Origin: Erythrophleum ivorense
Lineage: Eukaryota; Streptophyta; Magnoliopsida; Fabales; Fabaceae
Direction: 5' to 3'
DNA: 64,000 bases
Assembly: GCA_026724425.1 (NCBI GenBank)
Contig: JAIUCV010000003.1
Coordinates: 64,533,088 to 64,597,087, forward strand
Shown: positions 32,971 to 45,622 of the stretch, piece by piece
Position numbering within the stretch: position 1 is the first letter of the stretch
Layout of the letters: each line of letters begins with the position of its first letter
Notes under the pieces: model-generated
Told to the model about the DNA's origin: nothing
Database searches by the model: none
Seen by the model: only the letters and a program-made list of their open reading frames with translations
Made by a program: the position numbers and the translations under genes

Positions 32971-35900
32971 TGAATACTAAGACCATCAGCTCTTCCTTTG
33001 TTAATTTGTTGCATAATATTTTCCTTTTCATCAAGTTGGACACAATTAGCGCGCTTCTCAAGCGAGGTAGGTCAAGTGAAAGAAGAATCTTAGAAGGCAC
33101 CCAGAATACATGTAAAAGGAAGGAAAGAGGGGATTACGGTGAAAGATTCAAGAGTAAAAAGCTGCTTCAAGTACTCAAGCTAAAATAAACAGTCAAGTTT
33201 GGGATTTTATTTGTGCCCGTACTTATGCAATCATTGCACATCGTTTGACTGCAATAAAACCAAGAATAAGCTCACAAGTAACATTAGTTCCTGAGTCCCA
33301 TCATTTCCAGATGTGAAGTCACTTACGGACACTAATATGCTACAAAGTCCCACTTCAAACGATAACAGACCAGTAGAATGGTTTGAGCGCTATATATCCT
33401 TGACATATTTGTGGTTCACCAATTTATCTTCAACTTCCAGTACTCTACGTGTCGGATGAAAGGCTTTGAGCCTTTTGGGTTTTGACATGTTTAATTATTT
33501 GTTTTGGAAAATGAGTTTCAAATATTAAGTAATTGGATTAAAATGATTTAATGGGCTTAATTGTAATTACTAAGGATTTTATGTTTTATAATATTTGTAT
33601 TGGATATGTTATAAAGGAAGTTTTATTCAAACTTTATATAATTGTCAAACCACTCATGTAAGAAAAGTATTTGAATATGTTTGAAGGAAGTAGAAATGAT
33701 ACTACATTTATAAAGATCTACTCAAATATGATATCTTACACATAAAGGCAATGATTTGAAATTTGAACAAAGATTACTGATTAAGAAATGAAGACGTTGC
33801 ACTATTTGCTAATTGATTGGAAGCATTAAAAATAAATTATTGACAGTAAGAACATATTTGTGCATTGATGTTGATCCTTAAAAATATACACACAAGTATT
33901 TATAGTGCAACCGTAGTAAAGTAATTAGAAAAGATCGTTTTTTTAAGGATTTATTTGTCAAAATTTGTCAATTATTAAAATTTACATCTTAACTTAAATT
34001 AAACAAATCAATTTCAGGAGTATGTGTAATGTAAAACAAATAAAAATTATCTATTATCAAAATTTGATATACCACTTGTACTTTCTGTTAATGATGGATT
34101 GAGGTAAAAAATTGGGTTGTATATCTCTAATTTGGGATTTCAATGGACAAAAGGAGGGATTTGAGTAAGAATATTATGCTATGTGCGTCAAATTTGATAT
34201 TTAGTTAGGGAAGGGATTTTAATCTTCATTGCAAATATTGAGATTAGAGATTTCATAACAAAAGTATAATTTGGGCCACGTTCATCTCACATGTGATCTC
34301 AATCCAACTTTTAATGGAAAATTAAAATGGTAAGTAAAATGCTAAGAGTGCAAATGATATATGCACACATGCACACGTGATGTGTATATGTGCTTATGTG
34401 CATATGTGCCTGTTGCCATGTTGTGGAGATCGGCAATATTTAGGAATTTTTTAATTTAATTGTGCTAGGATTTTAAAAAATAACAGTTAGCAAATTATAA
34501 GTAATTTTCATAATATTATGAGAAATAATCCTCAAGATAAAATAATTTGAATTTAATAGAAATTAATAGATAAAAAGTTAGTTATGATTGAATTCGAATT
34601 ATTTAAGAATTTATTTTTTTAAGAGTCATAAATTTTAATTAGATAAATATTTCCATAATGTACAATGGAGGGTGTAAATATTTATATAAAATGCAATAAA
34701 TGGGAAAATATAACTAGAAGGAGCCTTGGTGGACAAGCCAAGGTTAAAATATTTACACCCTCCATTGTACATTAAGTTTAAGATATTTCTTTGGAATTAA
34801 GTTTAAGAGTTGTAATAAAGTCAAAATATTAATCAATCAAATAAAGCCATCTTGTTTTAAAATTTTTGATAGTGATTAGTTTCCATTTTTGCCTTTATTA
34901 GTTTTAGATTAAGAAAAAAAATAAAACTTTAGTCTTCTTCTTCTAGTGGGACGAAACATAGAGAGGAAGAGAGATAATTTGAAGACCTCCATTGTTGTCT
35001 TGAAAGCCAAGAGGAGAGAGAAAATTTCCAAGCCACTTTAAGATAGGTTTTTGTGCACTCTTTTCATCTAGGTCCTTTAAGAAAGCTTGTAGAACTTATT
35101 GAGAGCTTTCTAATGATTCAATTGGTTTCTTGATATCTTGAAAGTTGACTAAAAATTTGAGGTTTGACTCAACAATTTGGAGAAGCAAATTGGTGCAAAA
35201 GAAAAAGGAAGTAAAATTCTATACCTTGACATCACTTTTGGTGTATTTTGTTAGCTTGAATTTAAGCTAGATTGAGTTTTAGAATTTTGAAAAGTTGGTT
35301 GACTTTAATGGGAAATTCTAGGCTAATTTAGGTAAATTATAATGGTAAGAATGTTTCTTGACACCTAAAGAGCTTAAAGATGGAAAGAAATTGAATTTAG
35401 AATTACTGGTTTGAAACTTGAAATTTTAGGATTTTGGTTGTAGTAGGGTTTGTATGAAGAAACTTTTGATGACCATTTAGATTTGAATTTATGTGCATTA
35501 AGTTTTAAGATGATGTCATGGTGACTTGGAGCACATTTAGAATCATAAATGTTTAATTAAGGTACATAGGCATCATATTAGAATTGTGGGAAGAAGAATG
35601 TGGGAGAGTCCTAGATTAATGTAACTAGAATTGTGATTTTACATGCCTAATTATTGTATAAATAGGTAATGTGATGTTATTGTGTGATATAAGCACTAGG
35701 AAGTTGCCTTGTTGAACCTTAGCGAAGCCTTGAAAAGAAAAGTCTTATCAAGCTTTGAATTGTATGTTGGCCACAAAAAGGTAGTTGCTTCTTCATTCTC
35801 TTTATAGTCATATTGTTGATCACATGGTGTTGTGAATGGCATGAGATACACATGAATTTGGTTGACATTGATTGGATTGAGACATGGCGTTCTCTTCCTT

Positions 35901-36143
35901 GTCGGACACATTGTTCTCACTATAGCTTTATGTGTGATTGGGCAATTGTATTACACTACATGTAATGTGCTATTGGTTTCGGGTAGTTATAGTTTTTGTT
36001 GTTGCCAATTTGTTGTAAATGTATTTTAAGAACCATTTTATTATAAATTTATAGTTTTATGGCATGTTTTGATACAATAGGTAGCCTGTGTAGATGATGA
36101 CTCCATAAATACATAATGGTGACTTGATGAACTTGAAATGTTG
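32971..36143. other. Unclassified sequence left of the Athila element
   Basis: No gene is recognisable. The stretch 34900-36143 is less AT-poor in purines and reads like the LTR or leader of a Ty3/gypsy element, without a partner repeat that I can find. The 48868-49840 stretch right of Athila is its continuation. A purine/pyrimidine alternating run (GCACACATGCACACGTGATGTG) lies near 34363-34385. The hairpin at 34657-34773 is listed separately. Confidence 0.35.
34657..34773. repeat. Perfect 27 bp inverted repeat with nested hairpin
   Basis: The arm at 34657-34683 (AATGTACAATGGAGGGTGTA..) is matched perfectly by its reverse complement at 34747-34773, with a 63 bp spacer. The spacer holds a second small palindrome, CCTTGG (34724-34729) and CCAAGG (34738-34743). 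This is either a very short foldback MITE or the foldback of a small-RNA precursor. Confidence 0.9.
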
Positions 36144-36148
36144 TTTAG

Positions 36149-37417
36149 CGATGAATCCCAATATTTTGTATTACTTATAGTCAATTTGATTGAATTTGAG
36201 AGTCATCCATTAAAGTTTTAGTGGGAATTATTCACTATTTTTAAGTAATTTATGGAATTGAAAGTGAAAGAGAGAAATGAAGTTAATTGTGATTAATTAT
36301 GATTGAGTAGATGTTGCATTAATGGAAAATATTCTTGTTTCAAAATTATTATCTATGAGGATTTAGAAGCCATTATATTATTCTTAAGCTCTAGGCAAAG
36401 ATGCAATCGTATTATCTGAAGATACGACTGCGAAAAACGGTATCAAAACTCTGCGTTTTGATTATTAAGGATAGAAAAGCGAGATGCAGCAAGGTTTTCA
36501 AGGAGGTTTGTGACAGAGAAGGCTTTTGAGCGTTCCAAGGGGTGATTTTCGGAAGTCTTGGGGGTTCATTGAGCTTATAGGAGTGAAGGAAGAAGAAGAA
36601 TCAAATGAGGAGCTCAAATTTCTGCATATCTCTCATTCCTTTGTTTTCTTTCTCTTCCTTTCTTCATCTTCTCTATGTATTTGATTGGGATTCAATGTCA
36701 GATTTAGTTATGTATAGCTAAAATTCTCTTTACCTAGAGTACTATGAACTTGATATGAACTAGATCTTTGTTTTTCTTGTTAATTGTAATGATTGGAGCT
36801 TTGTGTATCCTTCTCTTTGCTTAATGCTTACTTAGGGATTGATCACCTCTTGGATTTGATTTGGGTAATTAGAATTTACCTTGAAAAAGTAGTTCTAATT
36901 GGCCCTAAGAGTTGGATAAATTAAGTTTAGATTTATCTAATTTGTAATTGGAATATACCTAATTGCCTTAATTGGTTTGTAGAGGGTTATAGTATTTAAT
37001 ACGCTCTAACATAATTCTAAGGACACTTAGATTTTAGGGAAGAGTAGGGCTATAATTACATCGACGGATGGTTATAGCTTATGAATCTTTTAACTCACAA
37101 GGTGATAATTAATTGCAATTGAACAAGTAATTAAGTTATAGAAAGAATAAAGGGAATATTAACTCTAGGTAACTTCAAAACCTTGGATTTTTGTCTAAAT
37201 TTTCTTTGCCAACCAAGTTTTCTTTAAATTGTTTTGTTTTAAAATTAGTTCTAAGTTCATGACTTGCTTAATTGGTTGCTTAACGTGGATGAAAGTAGAT
37301 TGTGCATTGCCTAATTGCATTTAAGTCATTTTTCATAGGAACGATATTCATACTTATCACTGAACTACTTAATCCGACCTGTACACTTGCGGTAATACAT
37401 ATAATTTTTCGTGACCA
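36149..37417 (+). repeat. Athila 5' LTR
   Basis: 1269 bp. It starts CGATGAATCC where the 3' LTR has TGATGACTTC, so the terminal T has mutated, and ends GTGACCA. Co-linear with 47587-48862, with scattered substitutions and a few small indels. Confidence 0.9.
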
Positions 37418-37424
37418 ATTTTTC

Positions 37425-37442
37425 TGGCACCGTTGCTAGGGA
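37425..37442 (+). other. Athila primer-binding site
   Basis: TGGCACCGTTGCTAGGGA lies 7 bp after the 5' LTR. It differs by a few transitions from the TGGCGCCGTTGCCGGGGA-type site, complementary to tRNA-Asp, of this lineage. Confidence 0.8.
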
Positions 37443-37603
37443 ATGGCTTATATGTTCAGTTAGAAGTGTGTAATCTTTAGTAGTCCTCGATTAAGCATTA
37501 GTTAGTTAATTAGCTAGAATTTGTCTTCATTTTGTCATTTGCTTTTGCTTTTTGTTTAAAGTAATACGGTTAGTTGAATTCTCCTTTATAGGTACCACGG
37601 TAC

Positions 37604-39316
37604 ATGCCGAGGCGATCCTCTACAAAGAAGAAGTGCACAACAAAGAAAGTTAGTGATCTTGTGGTGAACTTGAACTTTAAAGAAACTCCTTCTAAAGTTC
37701 AAAATTCAGTATGTGAAGAAATGGCTCAAAAAGGGAATCAAAATCAATCCATAAAAGAATTTGTGGGCTATACTATGAAGGGCACTTAATCTACCATGGT
37801 AGTGCCAGACTTTTAAGCTGCTAATTTTGAGTTAAAGCCTATGATGATCTTCATGTTACAGCTTAATGGACAATTTACTGGTGAGAGGTCTGATGAAGAT
37901 CCCAACCATCACATTCTGTCATTTTTGGGAGTGTGTGATTCATTCAAGCAGAATGGGGTACCAAGAGATGTTCTGAGACTTAGACTATTCCCACCCTTTC
38001 TACAAGGAAAGGCTAAGGAATGGTTATTGACTCTACTGAAGGGTTCAACTGATACTTGGGATAAGCTATATGCAAGGTTCAGAACTCGCTTCATTCCAAA
38101 CAATAGAATAGCGGATGCCCATCATAAGCTTATCAACTTCAAGCAAGTTTCAGATGAGCACTTGTATGCTGCGTAGCCGAGATACAAACATTTGCTTCGC
38201 CAATGCCTGAGCCATGGGATGGATAACTGTGCTATTGTTCAGAATTTCTACACTCGTCTAACTCCACAAATTGATACAATGTTGGATGCTATTTTAAATG
38301 GGTGTTGGGATGAAATGCCAGTAGATGACGTTGTTCAGGCATTGGACACATTATCTGAAAGCTATGTGCAAAGAGGAGGTGACAGAAGGGTGAGTGCTAA
38401 TGTTGCCAATACTCAAGAAGACTCCTCTATTCCACTTGTAACTATTCTCTCCGCTCTGAACAAGAGATTTGATATGCTGGAATCTCAAGTGCAGCGAAGT
38501 CAGCATATGAGTGTTTGTTCTAATCAAGTGGCTCAAACTACTTGTGAAAATTGTGGGGATCTACACTCAAAAGATTATTGCTCCTTTGCATCTTCAAAAT
38601 CAGTTAACTATGTGGGGAACTTTTCGAAGAATCAGAATCCTTGCTCTAAAAATTACAATCCTGGGTGGCGAAATCATCCAAACTTCTCTTGGAAGCATAG
38701 CCCAGTACTAAATCAATCAGCATCTTCTTCAGGCACTAAGCCTACTCAACCATCGGGTTTTGCTCAACCTATGAGGCAAAATGTACCTATTCGAAAACCT
38801 AAGATGAATTTGGAAGATGCCTTGGCTAAATTCATTAGTATCCAAAGTAAGAAAAATGAAGAACAAGCTCAAGTGAATGATAGAGTTGACACCTCCTTGA
38901 GAAATTTAGAGTTGCAAATGGGTCAATTAGCTTTAGCAATGAATTCATTAAGACAAGAGAGATTGCCAAGTGATACGGTGCCTAATCCTAGAAGAGAAGG
39001 CAAGGAAGAGTGTAAGGCTATAACTCTTTGAAGTGGAAAAGAGTTGTTAGATATTCAAGCACCAAGGGTGGTTAGCCATACACCTACATCAAATACTATT
39101 GTAAAGGATGATAAAGGTGAAATTGCTACAGAGGTGAAGAGTGAAGATAAAAGAATAGGAGAAGAACATGTGGATGCATCAGTTGAAAAGAAGAGAAAAG
39201 TGAGTAGTAAAGAAGTTAAAAGACATGTGGATGTTGATAAGGGTGAGAAACAAGGAGAAAAACTACAAACATTACCAAGGATAATACCTCCATTACCATT
39301 TCCTCAAAGATTTTAA
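37604..39316 (+). pseudogene. Athila gag (nucleocapsid precursor), stops in frame
   Basis: One frame runs from the ATG at 37604 (MPRRSSTKKK, a basic start) to 39316 and beyond, interrupted only by in-frame stops at about 37787, 37815, 38174, 39029 and 39314. The core retrotransposon gag domain lies at 37841-38390 (LRLFPPFLQGKAKEWL, FRTRFIPNNRIADAH). A zinc-knuckle-like CENCGDLHSKDYC follows at about 38552-38590, then the YNPGWRNHPNFSW stretch typical of Athila gag. Gag forms the virus-like particle that packages the RNA. The stops mostly stand where the ancestral codon was probably Gln, Arg(CGA) or Trp. Confidence 0.88.
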
Positions 39317-41915
39317 AAGAAGATAGAAGATAAGCAGTATCAAAAATTTATGGAAGTGTTCAAGTAACTTCATACAAATATTCCTTTTTCAGAAGCTTTG
39401 GAGTACATGCCTAATTATGTTAAGTTTTTAAAAGAGATGCTGAGCAAGAAGCGAAGATTTGGTGAATTTGAAATTGTAGCACTTACTAAAGAGTGCAGTA
39501 AAATAATCAACCCACGAATTCCAATGAAGTGAAAAGATCCGGGTAGCTTTTCTGTGCCTTGTAAAATAGGTAATCAATTTCAAGGTAAAGCTTTGTGTGA
39601 TCTTGGAGCCAGTGTAAATCTTATGCCATTATCTATCTTTGAGAAATTGCAACTTGGTGAGGCAAGACCTATTATAGTAACATTGCAATTAGCAGATTGG
39701 AGCTTCACATATCCAAGGGGTATAATTTAAGATGTTTTAGTGAAGGTTGGTGAGTTCATATATCCAGCTGATTTCATTGTTGTAGACTGTGAAGAAGATA
39801 CAGATAATCCATGATTTTTGGCTGTCCATTCTTAGCTACAGTTAGAACTCTTATTGATGTAGAGAAAGAGCAAATAGTGATGAGATTAGGGGATGAGCAG
39901 GTGGTGTTTAACATGGACAAAGCACTGAAATATCCTAGAGATATTGAAGATTGCCTCAAAGTTTCAGTGATTGATGATTTAGCTGAAGAACAATTTAATA
40001 CAATGATAGTTCAAGATTCTATTAAAGCATTATTAATGGGAGTGAAGCATGAGAAGACTGAAGCTAGTTATAAAGTAGCCCAAGTATTTAATTTTTTAAC
40101 TACTCGGGTTAAAAAGAACTGGCAAGTGGAATCTTTAGATTTGGCTTCCCATTTAATTCCATCTCTTAAGCCTTCAATTGAGCAACCACCAGTTTTGGAA
40201 TTAAAACCTCTCCTTAAGCATATGAAATATGCATATTTAGGGGATTCAGAGACACTTCCTATCATCATTTCTACATCATTGGATTCTTATAAAAAACAGA
40301 GACTAATTGAAGTACTAAAGAGTCATAAAAAGGCTTTAGGTCAGACAATTACAAATATCAAAAGGATAAGCCCTTCCATTGTGATGCATAAAATTTTATT
40401 GGAGGAAGGTCATAAACCATCTATAGAGAATCAGAGGAGGCTTAACCCAATGATGAAGGAAGTTGTCAAGAAAGAAATTATCAAGTGGCTTGATGCCATA
40501 ATCATTTATCCAATTTCAGATAGTGCGTGGGTTAGTCCAGTACAGTGCGTCCCTAAGAAAGGGGGAATGACAGTTGTGGCGAATGAAAAAGAATAATTGA
40601 TTTCTACAAAAACTGTCACTCGATGGCGAGTATGCATGGACTATCAGAAATTAAACACAGCCACTCGAAAATATCATTTTCCTCTCCCATTTATTGACCA
40701 AATGCTCGATAGGCTAGCGAGGAAGGAATATTTTTATTTTTTTGGATGGTTATTCAGGGTATAACCAAATTTCTATAGCACCTGAAGACAAAGAGAAAAC
40801 AACTTTTACCTATCCCTATGGCATTTTTGCTTTCAAGAGAATGCCATTTGGGCTGTGTAACGCACTAGCAACCTTTTCAAAGGTGCATGACATTAATTTT
40901 TTTTGATTTCATTGAAGATATCATGGAGATCTTTATGGATGATTTTTCTATCTTTGGTGATTCATTTGAAGTTTATTTGAAGAATCTCTCTAAGGTGCTT
41001 AAAAGGTGTGAGGAGACTGATTTAGTCTTGAATTGGGAAAAATGCCATTTCATGGTGAAAGAGGGAATAGTATTAAGACACAAGGTATCTAAGGAGGGTT
41101 TGCAAGTAGATCGGCCCAAGACATCACTGATTGAGAAATTGCCACCTCCTACTAGTGTCAAAGGAGTCAGAAGTTTTCTCGGGCATGTGGGTTTCTATAG
41201 AAGATTCATCAAGGATTTTTCAAAAATTTCGAAGCCCTTGTGCAAGCTATTAGAAAAGGATACTAAGTTCATTTTTGATGATGATTGTTTGAAAAGTTTT
41301 GAAGAGTTGAAACAGAAGCTAGTAACTGCACCTGTGATAGTTGCTCGGGATTGGTCATTGCTTTTTGAGATCATGTGTGATGCAAGTGATTATGCAGTAG
41401 AAGCTGTTCTTGGACAGAGGGGAGATCGAGTTTTTCATCCTATCTACTATGTTAGCAGGACATTGGCGGATGCTCAGGTAAATTATTCCACTACTGACAA
41501 AGAAATGTTAGCTACTGTCTTTGCTTTTGAGAAGTTTAGAGTTTATCTGTTGGGAGTTAGAGTTGTAGTACACATTGATCATGCTGCTATTAAATATTTG
41601 TTGAGTAAGAAAGAGTCCAAACCTAGATTGATTAGGTGGGTTTTATTACTTGAGAAGTTTGATTTGTATATAGTGGATAAGACAGGAAGTGAAAACCTAG
41701 TGGCTGATCATCTTTTTAGGTTGGATCATAAGCATGTTAGTGACAATAGGCTTGTGAATGATGCTTTTTCTGATGAATGCATTATGGTTGCTCATTTGCT
41801 GAATGTACTTTGGTATGCTGATATAGCAAATTATATTGTCTGTGAAGTGTTACCTCCTGAATTAAATTATTATCAAAAGAAGAAATTCTTAAGTGAGGTC
41901 AAGCTTTACATTTAG
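39317..41915 (+). pseudogene. Athila protease, reverse transcriptase and RNase H
   Basis: The protease region (39400-39820) holds CDLGASVNLMP, the Asp-x-Gly-Ala active site of the aspartic protease, near 39598. A frameshift near 39805 leads into the linker and reverse transcriptase (39811-40596), with further breaks at 40597 and about 40735-40890. The palm motif FMDD is intact at 40932-40943. RNase H begins near 41365 with CDASDYAVEAVLGQ and ends near 41720 with VADHLFRLDH. At least three frame changes separate the enzymes. Confidence 0.9.
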
Positions 41916-43193
41916 GATGAGCCTTATTTGTTCAAAAGATATGTAGATGGAGTTCTTAGGAAGTGTGTTCCTGAGATTGAATAACATGATATTTTGCTTG
42001 CATGTCATGTATCACCATTTGGGGGGCATTTTAGTGGTCAGAAACTACTTTTAAGTATTGCAATCTGGTTTTATTGGCCTACATTGTTTAAGGATTCTCA
42101 TTTTTTTGTTTCTCATTGTGATGCTTGTCAAAGATCCGATAATATTTCTAAAAGACATAAACTTCCTCAAACCGATATCTCTGAAGTAGAGTTGTTTGAT
42201 TTATGGAGAATTGATTTTATGGGTCCTTTTGTTTGTTCTAGAGGCCAACAATATATCTTAATGGCTGTTGAGTATGTGAGTAAGTAGGTTGAGGCGGTGG
42301 CTTGCTGACATAATGATGCGCAAACAGTGGTGCCATTTGTAAAGAAAAATATTTTTTTCTCATTTTGGCACCTCTAGAGTTATTATTAGTGATGGTAGAA
42401 CTCATTTTAATAACCGCTTATTTAAATCTTTGCTGGAAAAATATAGAGTTCACCACAAAATGGATTTAGCTTACCATCCTCAGACCAACGGCCTCTGTGA
42501 AGTATCTAATAGGGAGATCAAAAGAATTTTGGAAAAAACAGTGGTATTAATAGGAAAGATTGGCCTGATAAGCTAGATGAAGCTTTATGGGTATATAGGA
42601 CAGCTTACAAAATACCAATTGGTATGTCTCCATATCAATTAGTGTTTGGTAAAGCTTATCATTTAACTTTGAAACTTAAGTATAAAGCTTTTTGGGGTAT
42701 AAAGAAGTTGAATTTGGATTATAAAGATGCTAGTGAGAAGAGGTTGTTAGACCTTAATGAACTTTATGAATTTACGTTGCAAGCTTATGAGAGTTCTAGG
42801 TTATATAAGGAAAAGACAAAGATTTTGCATGATAGGAAGATTTTAAAAAGAGATTTGATACCTGGTAATTTAGTGTTATTGTACAATTCTCATTTGAGGT
42901 AGTTCTCAGGATAGCTTAAATCAAGGTGGTTTGGTCCTTTTAAGGTTGTGTCTACCACTATCTTTGGTGCCATTGAAATTCAAGATGAGAAAAGTGGAGA
43001 AACTATTAAGGTAAATGGCCAACGTTTGAAGTATTACCTTGGTGGGCCGGTGGACAGGATGAAAGCAAATGTGCAGCTCCAAGATTTTTCAAAAAAGTGT
43101 CAAGATAGTCTGGCTGAATACTTTAAACTTAGCTCTTTTGGGAGGCAACGCAAGTGTTTATTGCTTTGTTCATTTCTTAGTTTCATTAGATAG
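41916..43193 (+). pseudogene. Athila integrase
   Basis: The HHCC zinc domain is visible at 41994-42150 (CHVSPFGGHF and CDACQRS). The core follows: the first Asp in DFMGPF near 42213, the second in SDGRTHF near 42390 after a frameshift around 42330, and the Glu in NGLCEVSNREIKR near 42488. The C-terminal part at 42624-43193 includes KVNGQRLKYYLGG. Stops at about 41913, 41981, 42286 and 42306 break the frame. The order after RNase H confirms Ty3/gypsy rather than copia. Confidence 0.88.
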
Positions 43194-45620
43194 TTTTTTG
43201 TAGGTTTAATTGCTTGTTTTTATTTTGTAGATGGAGCAAATCTTCTTCCCAAAAAATCTTTTGGTTGATAAGCATGAGGATGGATTGATTTAATGGGCAA
43301 CAATCTCATAAAAAGGGAGAGTATTTCTTAACCTATTTGATTTACTTAATGATGATGTTGAAGTTTGAAGTTTTTTGGTGATGAATTGTTTTCTTCATAT
43401 GTTATAAGGGAAAATGCTGGTTTATTTTATGGGGAGTTGAATTGAGTAAGGTTTGGTTATGACTTGTTTAGATTTTGTGAAACTTGAAAGAAAATTTAAA
43501 TCAGTTGATGATATCTAGTTCTGTCATGGTTAGCGATAGCATCCCTGTTTTTAGCAATCGCTAATTTTTGCAGTTGATTTTCCCTATTTTTTCCCGAAGT
43601 GCTTAATGTGATAGCATATTTTTGGGAACGCGACAGCGTATTTTAAGTCTTGTTGAGTTAGCTGTCACAACCTCAGTTTTAGCGGTAGCTAAAAATGCTG
43701 CAGACTCCTTTCCATATATTCTCCCGAATAGCATGATGCAATGGCTTTTTATTGAGCAAGTGGCTGCAACTTTTCTTGTTTTATCTTTGTTTTTTTTAAT
43801 AAAATAAAAATAAAATAAAAATAATACTAATAAATAAAAATAAAATTAATTAAATGAAAAAAGAAAAGATATAAAAAAATTTAATTTGTGTAAAAAAAAT
43901 TAGGTTTTCCCTTTCACTTTTCACTCTTACCGTCAGACACGCACCCAGCCTCAACCCATCCCTCGCCTTTCCTCATCTTCGCCGTCGCTCCTCCCTCGTC
44001 GTTGTTCCTTCTCGCCATTCCTCATCATTGCATCATCTCATTTCTTGTCACCATCGAACGTCCTACCCCACCTCTCTGTTCCAGCTAGAAATCGCCCGTG
44101 TTACCGTTTCTCCCACCTTCACCCTCTTAGATTATCGTTTGTCCTGATGCCACTTTCACTCTCAATGTGCTCCACCTGATACCACCGTCTCCTTCCCAAA
44201 CTTCCCCTTCAACTGAACCACCCTCGAGCTATATACCCAATCTTCGGCCATTCATCTAAACTTTGGCTTTACGGTGATTCAGTCCTCATTCATTTTCTCG
44301 GCCTAGTAGCTTATCTGCGGTACTCTATTTAGTTGAGTTCGAGAATTTCTATGGGGCAAGATTTCATTGTGTTGTGCTTACTCCTTTCTCTTCAACCTGT
44401 AAGCTCCCTGATGCCCTGTTCTTAGTTTTGGTTTCAGTTTAGCTTTTGGTTTTCTGAAATAAATTGTTAGCTATAGCTGGCTTAGGTGTTACCTTTAGAG
44501 AATTGTTGGCTCTCTCACATTCACGAGTAGTTGCCGGTTAGTTGCTTTATATGTGGTAGCTCAGTTTTGCATTTCATTTTTGAAATTTTTGGTGTTTCTT
44601 CTGCTTCGTATTCTCTGTCTTGTGTATGCAATCATTTTGATTTTTCTACTAGTAGTAACCTGCATTCTTTATTTTTCTTGTTCAGCAACTATGCAAGGTA
44701 CAACTTGTTGCTTTGACCTCTTTTGCTGCTTTATTATGCTACTAGGTTTCTATGGTTTGTAATTTAAGTGTGTTTTGCTCATGAACTGAATCATAGATGG
44801 AGTTAAATGGTGATTTAGCATTCAGTTTAGGCACTGTTGAACATGCTGGGGGCTGTTATTGTTAAAAGGAGGGCCATTTGTTTGTGATTAATTGCTGTGA
44901 CACACTAAAGCTATGAGCATGAGGGGATTAATTTTGAAAAATCAATGGATATTCAAATTGGTCGATTTTAATTGTTGGGGCACTTTTATTGGGTGTACTG
45001 GCTATTGAAATTTTGTTACAGATTAAGCTTTGTATGTGCCAGTTTTGTGTTAGTGGCTGTTTATAGAGTTTCAGATTTTCTTGTTTAGGATCTTTTTGTT
45101 TATTGGAACTAATGTGAGATAGATACTTTTCATGATTTGTTTTTAAATTAGTGGGCATAAATTGATGTTAAAATTCTGACTCTTGGCTGGATGTTGCTCA
45201 AATACTTCAAGCTCTTCAATTTTCGCATATTTTTGATGAACATTGATGCAAAAGTCTAGTCTTGTTTAGTTCAATTAAATGCCCATTTCTGTGAGTTTTC
45301 TGTGAGGGATACTCTGTTTTCATTGATGTTAGTCTTCAATTTCCTATGCTTGCTGTAATTGATGTCTGAGTCACTCTGTTTGGTTTGCTCTATTCTTCCT
45401 ATATTAATGAGCATGATAATTTTGAACTTACATTTTTACATGCATCTAACTAAGATGTTCTTTCGCCATTTGCTGGCTATGTGTGCTAAATTTCTGGTTT
45501 CCATGTATTTTGCAATGTAGTCTTGAATAATCAGTGAAAAGGAAAGTGAGTTTTTTGTGTGGGTTGTTGAAAAGTTTCAAATCTTTTATAAATGTTCTTA
45601 ACTCTAATTTTCACTTGCAG
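43194..45620 (+). other. Athila inter-ORF region with CT-rich block
   Basis: Non-coding. A/T-rich to about 43910, with an AAATAAAATAAAA run at 43800-43860. It then turns markedly C/T-rich at 43910-44260, like a plant 5' UTR. Possible splice donors are CCT/GTAAGC at 44399 and CAAG/GTACAA at 44698. The region ends with an acceptor, TTTTCACTTGCAG at 45608-45620, two bases before the ATG of the third frame. This layout suggests that the third frame is made from a spliced or internally started RNA. Confidence 0.5.
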
Positions 45621-45622
45621 CC

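Noticed and set aside
44531..44762. Two overlapping hydrophobic frames between pol and the third ORF of Athila, possible membrane protein
   Set aside because: Both derive from T-rich intron-like sequence, lack relatives in this element type and have no conserved start. They could be chance.
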